From Malachius bipustulatus (lineage: Eukaryota; Arthropoda; Insecta; Coleoptera; Melyridae), in contig OU342630.1 in NCBI GenBank assembly GCA_910589415.1, positions 25,639,867 through 25,703,866 on the forward strand: 64,000 nt of DNA, read 5' to 3'. The position numbers were made by a program, and so were the translations under genes. Positions within the stretch are counted from its first letter, which is position 1; the number at the start of each line of letters is the position of its first letter. The notes beneath the pieces were generated by a model that was not told the origin of the DNA, searched no databases, and saw only the letters and a list, made by a program, of their open reading frames with translations. Shown here in pieces: positions 21,301 to 34,000 of the stretch.

Positions 21301-24300
21301 TCGTCAACAGAGTGCTTCCCATGCATTGAAGATACCCTCCGTCACAGCCAATACACCGAACAGCGCACCGGCTGGTACTTTGCCTGCGGTGAATACAGCC
21401 GCTCCTGCTTGGCAGTGGCCCGCGCGCGGACCTGGTGCTCCTCTTCAGACGCGCCGGGCTGCCCACTCCCACTCACCGGCTACAGTTAACGCTACGCAGG
21501 ACCCCACCCTCGCTTCCTACCACACTAGCGTCACTACAACTGATCGTTCTGCTGTAGCTAAATCAATGACCATACCTAGGATCAATAATCAGTCTCGAAA
21601 TCCAATTATTATCGGTACCGGCGAAGAAATTTCTGCTAGTACTAAAAATAGCGTCATGAATTTTAAAGCCGCACCACGCCGCCAGTGGTTATACATTGGA
21701 AGGGCAGCTCCAGGTTCTACTCCCGACGACGTACTAACATATGTTCGCGATAGATTAGGCATTGAGGACGCCAAATGTGAACAGCTATCAGATAGAGAGG
21801 ACGTTTGTTCCTTCAAATTGGGCGTTAAAGAGGACATTTTGAAATCACTTCTTGTCCCCGGAAAGTGGCCCCCAAATATCGCAGTAAAAGAGTTTGTTCC
21901 AAGAAGGAGACCTAATATGGGAACTTTTCGCCAACGTAGTGAGAAACTGCCCTAGATCTGATGCATCATTGCAACCTAGTTTACCCCACCGTACTTCTTT
22001 TTTTTATCAGAACGTTAGAGGATTACGTACCAAGGTTTCAGAGTTTTCAAGGCAACTTCTAGCCACAAACTATGACTTTGTACTACTAACCGAAACATGG
22101 CTGAATGAAACTTTTTACAATACAGAACTCTTTGGTAACGGATACCATGTGTTCCGTCATGACCGTAACTACCAAATGCTGGATTGCTCCAGGGGGGGTG
22201 GTGCTCTTATTGCTTCACTCACCGAATTTCACAGTGCCGAACTTCCTCATTCGGATAATCCTGCATTTGAGGATGTTTGGGTTCGTGCTAAGGTGGACAA
22301 AACTGACCTGATATTATGTTCTGTTTACTTTCCTCCACAAAGTTCCAAATATGCATATGAGTCATTCATAGCGACCCTTGAGGGCTACAAGAGAAGATAT
22401 ACTAGCTCAGAATTTATATTAATGGGTGATTTTAACCTCCCCCATGTTAGGTGGACTGCTGAAGACATGTGCCTTATTCCAGAAAATCTGCCGGATGAAG
22501 CATCTGAAACTATTTTAGAAAACATGTGTTACATGGAATTTAACCAAATAAATAAATACTACAACCACCGTGAGAGTTTGTTAGACCTGGTATTCACTGA
22601 TCATCTCAACACAGAATTAAATATATCAGATTACCCTCTTGGAAACGTCGACCCTTACCATCCTCCGTTGATGTTAACGTTGAATACAACTAGGACTCAA
22701 ATGTTTGACGCCGCTACAAAAAGTGCATCTTATAACTTCTCGAAGACCGATTATCAAGGCTTGGTGGGATTCCTCAACTCTCAGGATTGGGATGAAGCTC
22801 TTAGCTCGAATGAGATCGATGAGGTCCTGCGTGCGTTCTATGATATTTTATGGCGTGGAATCGAGAAATTCACTCCGGTGAGCAGGTGTGTCTTCTCCGA
22901 TAAGTATCCCTCTTGGTACAGCAAGGAGTGCAAAAAAATCATCAACTTAAAGAATAAATGGTACAGAAAGTTCCAGTCATCCGGCTCACAATCCGATTAC
23001 GAGATATACTCAGGCTTCAGAAGAGAATCGAAGCATCTGATTGATCTTTGCTATCTACTATTTATTAGTAAGTCGGAATCTCTTATATCTTCCAACGTAA
23101 AACATTTCTGGTCATACATAAGAAATTTGAAATGCGATTCTGGTTTGCCTAAAACTATGATATTTAACGACATGGCTGTAGATAGTGAAACAGATATAGC
23201 AAATGCTTTCGCAGATCACTTTGAGTCATGTTACTCCACGCATGTCAGCGTAGATGCCACCTCCGTGTCTGATTTCAGCGATTCATCAAATCATACTATC
23301 ACTACCCACCACTTTACCACTGAAGAAGTTGAACAGAAGCTTTTTTCTCTGGACGTGAAGAAGGGAGCTGGTCCCGACGGAATACCTCCCCTTGTATTAA
23401 AAAGATGTAGCTCAGCATTGGCATATCCAATTCAACAACTATTTCAGATCTCCTTTGATAGTGGGATATTCCCAGATACTTGGAAACTTTCCTCTTTGAA
23501 ACCAATCTATAAATCCGGTGATAAAGTCAACATCAAGAACTACCGAGGGATATCCAATCTTTCAAGCTTGCCCAAAGTGTTCGAATCCATCATCACCGAT
23601 GAGCTTTTTTTCAAGTTTAAGCACGTTATTGCTCCTGAACAACATGGCTTTTTTCGGGGTCGTTCAACGGCAACAAATTTGGCAGTTTTTCAACATCACT
23701 TAACGGCTGCCTTGGAGCGTGGATGTCAAGTTGACACTGTCTACACCGACATTTCGAAGGCATTTGACAGTATTCCCCGTGAGTTAGTTGCCGCGAAGCT
23801 TGAGGCTCTGGGTGTGCACGGTGTTTATTTGAGGTGGATTGTGTCATACCTGTCTGATCGGGTGCAGTGCGTAAAGATCGGTTCCTGTGTCTCTCGGCTA
23901 ATAAAAGTCACGAGCGGAGTACCGCAGGGCTCACATATTGGCCCGATTATTTTTACTCTATTTATTAATGATGTAGTAAAGTGTCTTAAATATTGTAAGT
24001 GTTTGTTGTATGCTGACGACCTTAAGTTATTTTGCAATGTATCCTCTATTCAGGACTGTCTGAATATTCAGGAAGATTTAGAAAGTCTCTCAATGTGGTG
24101 TCAGCGTAATTTGCTGAAACTCAATATTGATAAATGTAAAGTGTTGCGCTTCTCAAGAGGATCGAATCCTATAAACTTTATGTACAATCTCAATGGTGCA
24201 ACTCTTGAAGTAGTTAGTCAATTTAACGATTTAGGTATCACTTTTGATCAGTCTCTGTCATTCATTCCACACATTGATAGCATTGTTTTGAAGGGTTTCC

Positions 24301-24979
24301 GGATGCTGGGCTTTGTGAAGCGTCATACAACACATGTGAACGACTGCAAAGCTATTGCCATGCTTTACAATTCTTACGTACGTAGTATCTTAGAGTACAA
24401 TAGTGTAATTTGGTCACCACATTATCAATGTCATATAGATAAACTAGAACGCGTACAGAATAAATATGTCAGGTATTATCTGTGGAAATATAAATTTCCG
24501 TATGAGGAGATATCTTACAAAGTCCGGGTGCAACTTGTTGGTATCTCTACACTACAGTTACGAAGAAATCATTCCATGATTTTTTTCCTGCATAAAATTT
24601 TGAACAATCTTGTGGACTGTGAGGAGTTGTTGAACAGTCTTACCATACGTATACCGGCTAAACGTACGAGATCGACCAGGTTTTTTGAGATAGCTCATCA
24701 CCGTACTAATTATGGAGCTAATGACATAATTAGTAGAATGTGCATATTGTATGACGATTCATACCAGCAATTCGATCCATTTAAATCTCCGTTTCCCACA
24801 TTTAAAAGAAACCTAATCACAAGTTACTTCTGACATTTGTTCTATAATACTTTCTTGTATTGACCGGTGTATACCTAATTTTAGTTAAATTTAAGTTTAG
24901 TTTAGTACTCATCAAGTTGTGATGTATATAAATGTAAATGTACCAATTGGAATTAATTTTCTGTAGAGTACTTACTTCC

Positions 24980-25014
<35 letters not shown>

Positions 25015-28000
25015 ATTAATTTATTCTTTTACGATCAGTAAAACACAACACCTTCGCGCGACACAATGACTACGGCAATGAACTGAACGAGAGGTGTGCG
25101 TGCCGCACTCGTAAACATGGAAGATTCGAATGCTTCGGGTTAACTCGTGTAGGGCGCAGTAACGCAGTTTTCGGGATTCGGTTATTTACGGCTGACGTGT
25201 TTTAGTTTGTTTACTATATAGCTGCTTGGTCGTAACATTTGCATGCGCTGTTACCAGTTTGTAAGTTTGTAGATTTTAATGAGCACTTTTGACTTATATA
25301 AATTCACCATTATGCTGTTACAAACTAACTTACTACGTCACAATTAGTTTTTGTCGCAAGTAGGTTTCTTTTTGAATAAAAAATAAGTTATTTATATCAT
25401 TTTAAGTGCAGTAAAAAAAAATTCAAAGGACACATTGGCAACCTTGCTTCCCTCATGTTCGGTAATTCTTTCCTGGAATTTACTTTACAGAATTTACGAA
25501 TCATACTATAGTTTCCTCTAGTGCTGGACATTCACATATTGGGTGGAATGGAGTTTCCTCTTCCTCCCCGCATCTCCTGCAATCTCGGTTGTTTTTCACT
25601 CCTATTATTGAGATGGGACCATTTAAATTGCTCCATATAGTTGTTATTTTATAGGAAAAAAAGTGTTTTTGCATAAACTAAAAATATAAATAATAAATAA
25701 ATAAATAAGAAAAAAAATGGTAAACTCGAGTAGAAAACAGTGCAGTTAGGATCTGGAGGTTATTCCGTTAGTGATAGCACCGGTGGTACTCCATTACTAT
25801 TTTTGTAAGAAAAAACCTCTATTTGCTTGGTGTAAAGTGGAAATCGCAATAATATTCAAAATTTATGGGTGATGAAAAATCTTATCCCTAGTAGAAAGCA
25901 ATACTGGCTAGAAATTGGCTAAATATTGGTACTATATTGATCGGTTGGGCCAATATTACCAATCCCTATACTATATTGGCGCAATATAGAAAGTGAAATT
26001 GGATGCCAATATTGGCATCTAAATATTGGTGCTATATGAGTTCTCTAGATATGTAACGTATATTGGCAAATCAATCTTGCCCCAATATTGATTTTGCAAC
26101 ATCTAAACTCGCTATTATTGGTGTAATATTGGACCAATAATATTACCTATTTTTGAATTCTATTTAATAATCGTAATTTCTTAACGATTATTACTTTTGC
26201 TTATTGGTATGTATACCTATATATGTGGGCCAGATATAATCTTTAAATTTTTTTCAACAAAAATTTTACTTGAAGCTATTTTTGCTATTAAATAATGACA
26301 TTAAAAAATAGACGAAGTTTATTTTTATTAATATAGGTAGGTATCATAGTCAAAAGTTGAAACTTGGAAACTTTAAAATGCGTGTCCTACTATTTTTGTC
26401 GTCTTCAACATTTTTAGTTCATAATTTCAGAGTTCAAAAATGTCAAATTCCATACCTACAAGCAGTACCTAGGTATAACCACATGCGCCCTTCACGTGAA
26501 CAAACAGAGATATAAAATTTGTCTATTTGTAAAAGGAGGGATAAACTATCCACTTTCCCGTCACTTGCTCTATTTTACCTGTCGATCAGGCATCTTCCTT
26601 CATCTTCCTTTGTTATACCATACCACGTTCCATCATCTTATTTATTTCTTCTTTGTTCTTTGCCGTTGCATGTTGCATCCGTCTCTCTTCTCTTTCCCTT
26701 ACATATTTCAGTCTCAGTTCAGTCATGAGTCAATCAGTTACGAGTGTGTTACGACATACTTCTTGTGTTACTGTGATACTGTGTAAAGGTGCGTTTTCAC
26801 CAAAAAATCATTGTTAGCAAACGTTCGCAAATGTTTGCGAATGTTTCCAAATGTTTGCAATTAAAGTGTCTCCACTGAATATTCACAGACACCTGGTACG
26901 TTATTAGCAATCATTTGTTCATGTTCCGAGCAAAAATGGCTCCGAAAAGAAAACGTACTGTTAGTGCCGCATCTTTCATAATTATGACTGTTTTAATTGA
27001 AATAGAGAATAATAAAAAGAGAACTCGTAGATTTTGGACATCCCATTGTTTGAGGCAGTCAATCCAACTGCTAACTGACTTACAAATAAGCAATAGGAGT
27101 GAACTATTTGAAAATTTTTGCCGCATGTCATTCGACGATTCCTGCGAACACTCCCTGCCCGTCTACACTGAAAATACTTCGCGCACGCACAAGCAACAAA
27201 TCCCTTTGATGTACCGACAACGCTCGGAACACCGACAAATGATTGCAAATGTTGGCGAATGCGCGTCATTTTCGTCTCCACCAAACAAATTTTGTGATTG
27301 CAAACATTTGCTAACAATTGCAAACGTTTTGCGCGCTTGGTGAAAACGCACCTTTATAATATTATTGTTAACTACTAAACAGCAGATTCTAATAAGAATC
27401 CAGTGCCAATTGGAAATACCTAAGTAAGTATTTATTTTAATTATTCTATTATTAATAATGGTCGAGTTACGTGAGTTCATGGGTTTGGTTGTGGGTTCAT
27501 GATGAGTTCTATGCATTTCTACATTTTTTTATATAAAGTCGTAGGTAACTTAAGAGATTGCAAAAATGTTTATTACAGTTTATATTAGAAAAAGTTGCTA
27601 CATAAAAACCATGCCCCTGGACTATTTTTTTAAACGCATCAGGCAGTGCAGGCGTGCAGCATGTTGTCATCTTGCCACATTGCAGCACGTCCCTTGTTAA
27701 CTTATAACCAAACATGTCGGTGCTAACTTTATACTTACGCTCAAAATTATTGATAAATGAATGTTTTCTTTTTTCAAGCTGTTGGCCCTATCCCTTATTA
27801 TATTTTCTGAAGCGTTGAGGACACTTTTTAACATCTTATTTAACTTCAAGTTTTATATTTTAATCTATCATTTTATAATAAATTGTAGATGTTTATAATA
27901 AATATTAAATTTATCAAATAATTTTATAAAATATTATACAGTGCCCGCCAAAAAGCTCGAACCATACGGGAAAACGTATCATAAGTAGGCATTTTTTTTT

Positions 28001-31000
28001 ATATGAATATTATGTCCTGAATTAATGCATGTGATATTCTTTCAGAAGAATTTAGTTTCAAGATGCAACCGAGGCGAACATTTCAAAGTCAGTGGAAGTT
28101 TGCTTGGCTTGGCTACTGGTGGCGATCGAGAAGGTGGACGGAGAGAAAGAGTGTTAAAGAGGGCCCACCCTGAAGAAAATGTCTAGTTTTTGTAAATAGT
28201 GTCTACATTTTGGAATAATTTTTTTTCAATAATTACAATGTACTTATAACTTAGGTATGCTAAATTTATTAACGATTAAAGCATCATTTTATACGCAGAA
28301 TTATTATGTTTTTATTAGTCTATAATGTTGATTCTCTGGGGGGGGGGGGGATCTTATCCAAAATTGGCAATAAAATATCTATCCAATATTAAAGTCCTAT
28401 AGTTATCCAATATTGGCAGTACAATATGTATCCAATATTAAAAATCCTATAATTATCCAATATTGGCAGTACAATATGTATCCAATATTGGTTTGAAAAA
28501 TTGGCCCAATATTGCAAAACAATATTGGCTAATTATTGTAAAATGTTAACACTTCGATATTGGCCCAATATAGGTAATCAATATTTAACCAATATCGACC
28601 AATATTCAGCCAATATAGCACCAATATATTTTTTCCACTGGGGATATTTCTCAACAAGCAAATAAAAGCTAAATAAAAAAATATATAAAAAATAGTACAA
28701 AAAATGTTTCTACACCGTGAAAAAGTCAATAAATATATGTGGTGTATGTATAAAAGGTGGCTGACTTTTAATTGTCCAGCTTATATGTTCTGAAATATTA
28801 AAGATTCAGAATATAGTTAAATTAAAAATTGTCAAACTGGATGGCATACTCACAATGGCATACACATTTTTTTCCATGGACAACCTATTTTAAGGTAGAC
28901 CCAACTGTGTTTTTTAAATGTAACATCCTACATTTTTTGCAGATTTGGTTTTTAAATAATTTCCTCTTTACAATCATGTATCACTTAACTATATGTTATT
29001 ATTACATGTGATATAGCCTTGATATCTGATTACTATCAAATTTGCTTCAATCAACAAAAAACCCAGTGTTATTAATTGTGGACAATAATAACACTGGTAA
29101 ACAATCTAACAGTCCAATTTCAGTGACTTTGACAATTTTCTTCTTGATTCAAATAAATTTGGAAGGAGTTTGCAATCAGATAAGCCGACCATAACCATAA
29201 TTAATAATTAACTATACCTTTGAAAAAGATATTACTTATATTACTTGTAATACATCATTGTAAAGAGGAAATTATTTATAATAGAACCATTTTAAGAAAG
29301 GGGAAAGTCATAAAATATATCTTTTACTTTCATAGTCATTGAGTTATCCATACCTGTTGACTTGAGAGGAGAAACCCTAAGAATCTGAAGCCGAGTTCAA
29401 TTGTTGAAATGATTTATTAGGGGTAAAAACCGGTACTTAGACCTAAACAGGTAGCTCCCAACAATGTGCCCACTGAAATGCAGGTGTGGTTCTAAAACTG
29501 TTTCTACTCTGCAAAGTCCAAATAAACCAAAGCTTTGTATCATTTTATATTTTCCAATTAATTGGTACCTAATATTATTGTTCTAATATCATCTGATTAT
29601 CAACTATGTTTGAAAATTAATAAATAAAATCAAAGGAATATAAATTAAAATTTGTTGATATAAGTAGTAAAATAAACTATATTATCAGGAATGAATTTCT
29701 CGTGTTTTTTCGCATATCAATAATTGACTACCATAATTAGGTAGGTATACTTATTTAATTTGCCATTGAACAACGTTTCTACGCAGGGTGGTGGAAAAGT
29801 TCAGCACAAAATCCATAATTCTGTTGGTATAAATGACTTTTCTATGAGTGCTTTGACAGGTCGTTTTTATGTTTTTCAATTATTGTTGATTTCTTGCAAT
29901 CCCCACCCCTCAAAACTTCAACCCCCTCCTAAATGTATCTACCCCTCGGAAATTTTTAGATGTGAAGGGGGGTCCTGGGTATTGTCATTTGAAAAGTATT
30001 TATAGGGAAATTTTTTCTGCTGAATTACGAAGTAGGTACCTACCTATTCTTCACTCATTGAAAACAACGCAGAAGAAAATATTATCTTGCAAGTGGGGTG
30101 GGGGGTCCCATCAATATTAGGAAGGTCTCCTGAGAAGATCCTTGCTGTAAAGTTTTGCATCAATATTCGTAAATTCAAAACAGTTACGACTTGTTTAATA
30201 TTAAATTGTTCAAAACATTTTCAACATTTTCAAATTAACAAACTTTTTTTTCTCAGGCAGACCTTCCTATTTGATGTATCACACGAACCTCCTTGCAATT
30301 TTATTTATTTATTATTTTTTATTAAATTTATTATTTAAATTTATCATTTATTTAATAAAGGAATATTTATTTTGTTAGTAATTAAATTAAATAGTCTTAA
30401 AACGCTGCTTTCCTACAATATGAAATTGAATACTTCATGTTTCTTTAAAAAAACTTCTTTTCGTCAAATAGTTGTATAAGCAATAAACATATTATTTTAA
30501 TTTTTTTAGCATATATTACTTCCAAATTCAATAATTTTTAGACAGTCGCAAAATAAATGAATCAAGCTTTTATTTAAATGATGTATCACATGACCTATCC
30601 TCTCATTAAAAAACCATAGTGGCGGGTGTATCGTCAAATTATTGGGGAAAAAATCTTTTTTTTTTTGTTTCAAAGAATGTGGAATATTGTTAGATTTGTA
30701 GGTATGTTTGTCAGATTAAATAAATAATTTTTGAAAAAGCGAAAATAAGAAGTATGTATTGGTATAAAAGAATCCTTTACAGTGTTATAGCTACCTACCT
30801 ACTATCTGAAAATGTTCGAGAGCCACTGGTAAGCTTGAGACATGATATATTTGCATTTTTCTGTTTCTTTCTACTTTTATGACTTTCCGTTTTCTTAAAA
30901 TGGTTCTACTATAAAAACCAAATCTGAAAAAACTACAGGGTGTTGCATTAAAAAAAAAAGAAGTGACCAACTGACTTTTCATTTCTATTTTAAAACAGGT

Positions 31001-34000
31001 TGGCCATGGAAAAAAATGTGTGCACCATTGTGTAAGTCACATCCAGTTTGACAATTTTTAATTAAACTTTTTTCGTATCATTCATATTTCAGATAATACA
31101 ATCTGGACAATGAAAAGTCAGTCACCCTCTATAGTCAAAAAACAGTCACCCTCTACATATAGTCAAAAAAAATTGAATTGTAGCCATTATGACCCTGTAT
31201 TTGATTTTGTATTTTTTATCCATCGTTTGACCCACAGAAACCTACTCGAATGACTTGGGACATCTTGTATGATGTAGTCATCTCTGAGAGAAAAATATAA
31301 GTGAAATTGTCTATTTGTCATGCTTGTTACAAAATACATTTCATACTTTCACAGATATTTTTACTACCAAATCTAAGGAAAGTTAGAACAGAAAATTAGT
31401 TTTATTTCATGGTGCACCACTGAAAAGAATCAACAAATAATATGAGTCGATTGATCTTGATCAAGTTTCTTTACTCATTGTCCAATTTTAAAACTTACTT
31501 TATGAGTGGATTACTTAGCCTACCTAGATTCAGAACATTTTTAAAAACAAGTGTAAAATATGAAAGACAGCACTTTATGGTGTTTCTGTAGGAGGGCACC
31601 CACCAAAAGAGTTCATCAACTTTTTGAAAGACAATAACAAACAATACATGCAAAAGTAATACTCACTTAGTACGGGTATGAATTTGGATAGAACCGGCCA
31701 GGCGCTGCAGCTTGTTCTTGGAAGAGTTCTTTCCAAACCAAGAAGGGAAGTTGATTTCATAGAGAGACTGCCCGGGTTTGCTCACGCATTTGCCAGGCAA
31801 AACTGATGAAAACAAAGCCTGCACTTCCAACAAAGACCAATTGTTGGAAGACCGGATCTTAGAGCTGATTATGTCACCCAAGGATATAGAATCTGCACTC
31901 GAGGCTAAATTCTTAAAGTCCAATTTCCCTAGTCTGACAACAGAGGGAGCAGATATAATTATATTAGTTTATAATAATTATTAATAATAAGAGAACAATT
32001 ATTATTCTTACTTGTGTTGGCGGTTAAAGCTTTTGATGTAATTTTCTTGCACAAATAAAGGTCCTACACTGTAATCATAGAAAAACAATCTGAATTTGTC
32101 AGAAGTACTCATTGACTTTTGATCATTATAGTTAAACACGGAACGGCAAACATCCCATGGTCCTAAAACGGAATCCTTCTTTGATGCCTTGGCATCTTTC
32201 TCGGCTGCTTCCGCTGAGATGCTTTTGTTTAAGGCGGACCACATAGATAAATGATTGTAAGTTTGTCGTACATCACAGCCGGTGCCATTGATAATCTCGG
32301 TCAATGCTTGAGGGGTTATTTTAATGCCTTCCTTGAAACATACACTCATCATGGCTCCCTGTAAAATTATGTCATCAATATAGTGTAGGAGTAATCTTTC
32401 AAATATTTCATGTTAATTAAAAGAAACAATAATTACATTAGGATTAAATTCCGTAGAGCTGAAATACTAAGCTAAACGCAAGTGTCTTTCTCAGAAAGCA
32501 TTCAATGAAAAAATATTTAAGAAGGTGGTTCGCTTTAGATCTCAGTTTAAAATGTTGAACAGCAGAAGAGACCAGAGATTTTTAAAGTACTTACTTATAG
32601 TGTTCATATGATTATCAAAGTGTATTTTTTTTAAATTTCGTATACGGTCGTTGTTGTTAAAATCAATATGGAGGGGGAAACACATTAAAGATCCAATTAT
32701 ATGGAAGGTAACTCATGAACTTTGTTATATTATTTCAATAATTCACTCCCAAAGTTACAAGTGAATAAGAAAAAAAGAGAGATGATCATAGTTTACAAAG
32801 CATAGATTGAATTGAAGCGGTCGGCCGAATATATTTTGCAGGAAAACAGTTATAATGTATCTGATACGCCACTTTTGACAATTCCGAACTGATGATTTCG
32901 GGTTGGATAACAGTTTATATTGTATCCAAGCCGCGTGGTGATATAAGGTATAGATGCAATTATTTCAATATCTGACCGTTATCGTTTACTAATGTTTTAT
33001 CAAAATTTGATACGAACACAATAATAATAATAATAATAGTTTTATTGTCCAACAGAACGAGAGCTCCAATTAATGGACAAGCTATATTGAAACAAGCATT
33101 AAATGTAAAACAACAATAATAAATAAATAATAATAATAAGTAAACCGAACATAATATACACACAGGATTTAAATAATGCAAATTAAATTAAAAATACAGA
33201 TCCACATGTTCCTTCAGTTCCTTAATTGACGTGTGTGAGATATCACAGACTGGTGATATTCTGTTAAATAAAACTGACATTACATAAATAGGGAATCTCT
33301 TCATTAGGTTCGTATTTGCACGACAACACACGAAAGCAGACATATCTCTGCTACCAGGCCTGGGCACCCGGAAGTTTACTTGGCTCAGAATCTTTGAGCA
33401 GACCACAATGAGACGAAAACAATGATAGTGTGCGATTATTGTCTCTTAGTGATATTAGTACCAGATGGGCCATTTTAATCGACGCGCCCGAATATCTCTC
33501 TTGGTAAGTCAGATACAAAAAATTGTGTTGACAAAAGTTATTCAGGACAATGCGGGTTATCTGACTGTACCAATGGAATTTGACCTTGGGGACAAATTTC
33601 AAGGTCGTTAGAAGGTCAAGGCTACTTTTTAATAAGATATTGTACGATATTAATAAGATAAGGAATATTATTGTTTCTTCATATTTTCTGAGAAGATTCA
33701 ATAAGAATGGTTTTTACAGTTGCAGTTTAAATTGAGGAGGTTATGAGTTATAAACAAGTGAAAATCACAGTTTTTCATTTTAAAAGCAGTGTAAGTACCT
33801 TCATTCAAAATGGCTCAAAATATCGCAAAACAGCTTACATTTCCCTAGTGCAAGACAACGCAGAATACCCCCTGAGCATGTATAACACCCTAGCGAAGCA
33901 AGGCAACTTTCCTGCGAAATGGAAGATTGCACATCTAGTCCTGATCAAAAAAGGAGACAAACAATTCAAAAATCCCATAGCATACAGGCCACTCTGCCTA

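Larger units (their letters stand above)
20972..25020 (+). mobile_element. Nearly complete Jockey-like non-LTR retrotransposon
   Basis: Contains two intact overlapping ORFs, a 3' UTR of about 140 bp and an AAAT-repeat tail (about 24980-25015). The 5' boundary is uncertain (20.76-20.97 kb). It sits in the 15.4-kb RFC1 intron, in opposite orientation to the gene. The intact reading frames suggest a young, possibly active copy. Confidence 0.9.

Noticed and set aside
26911..27516. Several overlapping frames of 70-140 codons on both strands
   Set aside because: They are shadows in the Harbinger-like element; only the plus frame from about 26939 has family-like motifs.
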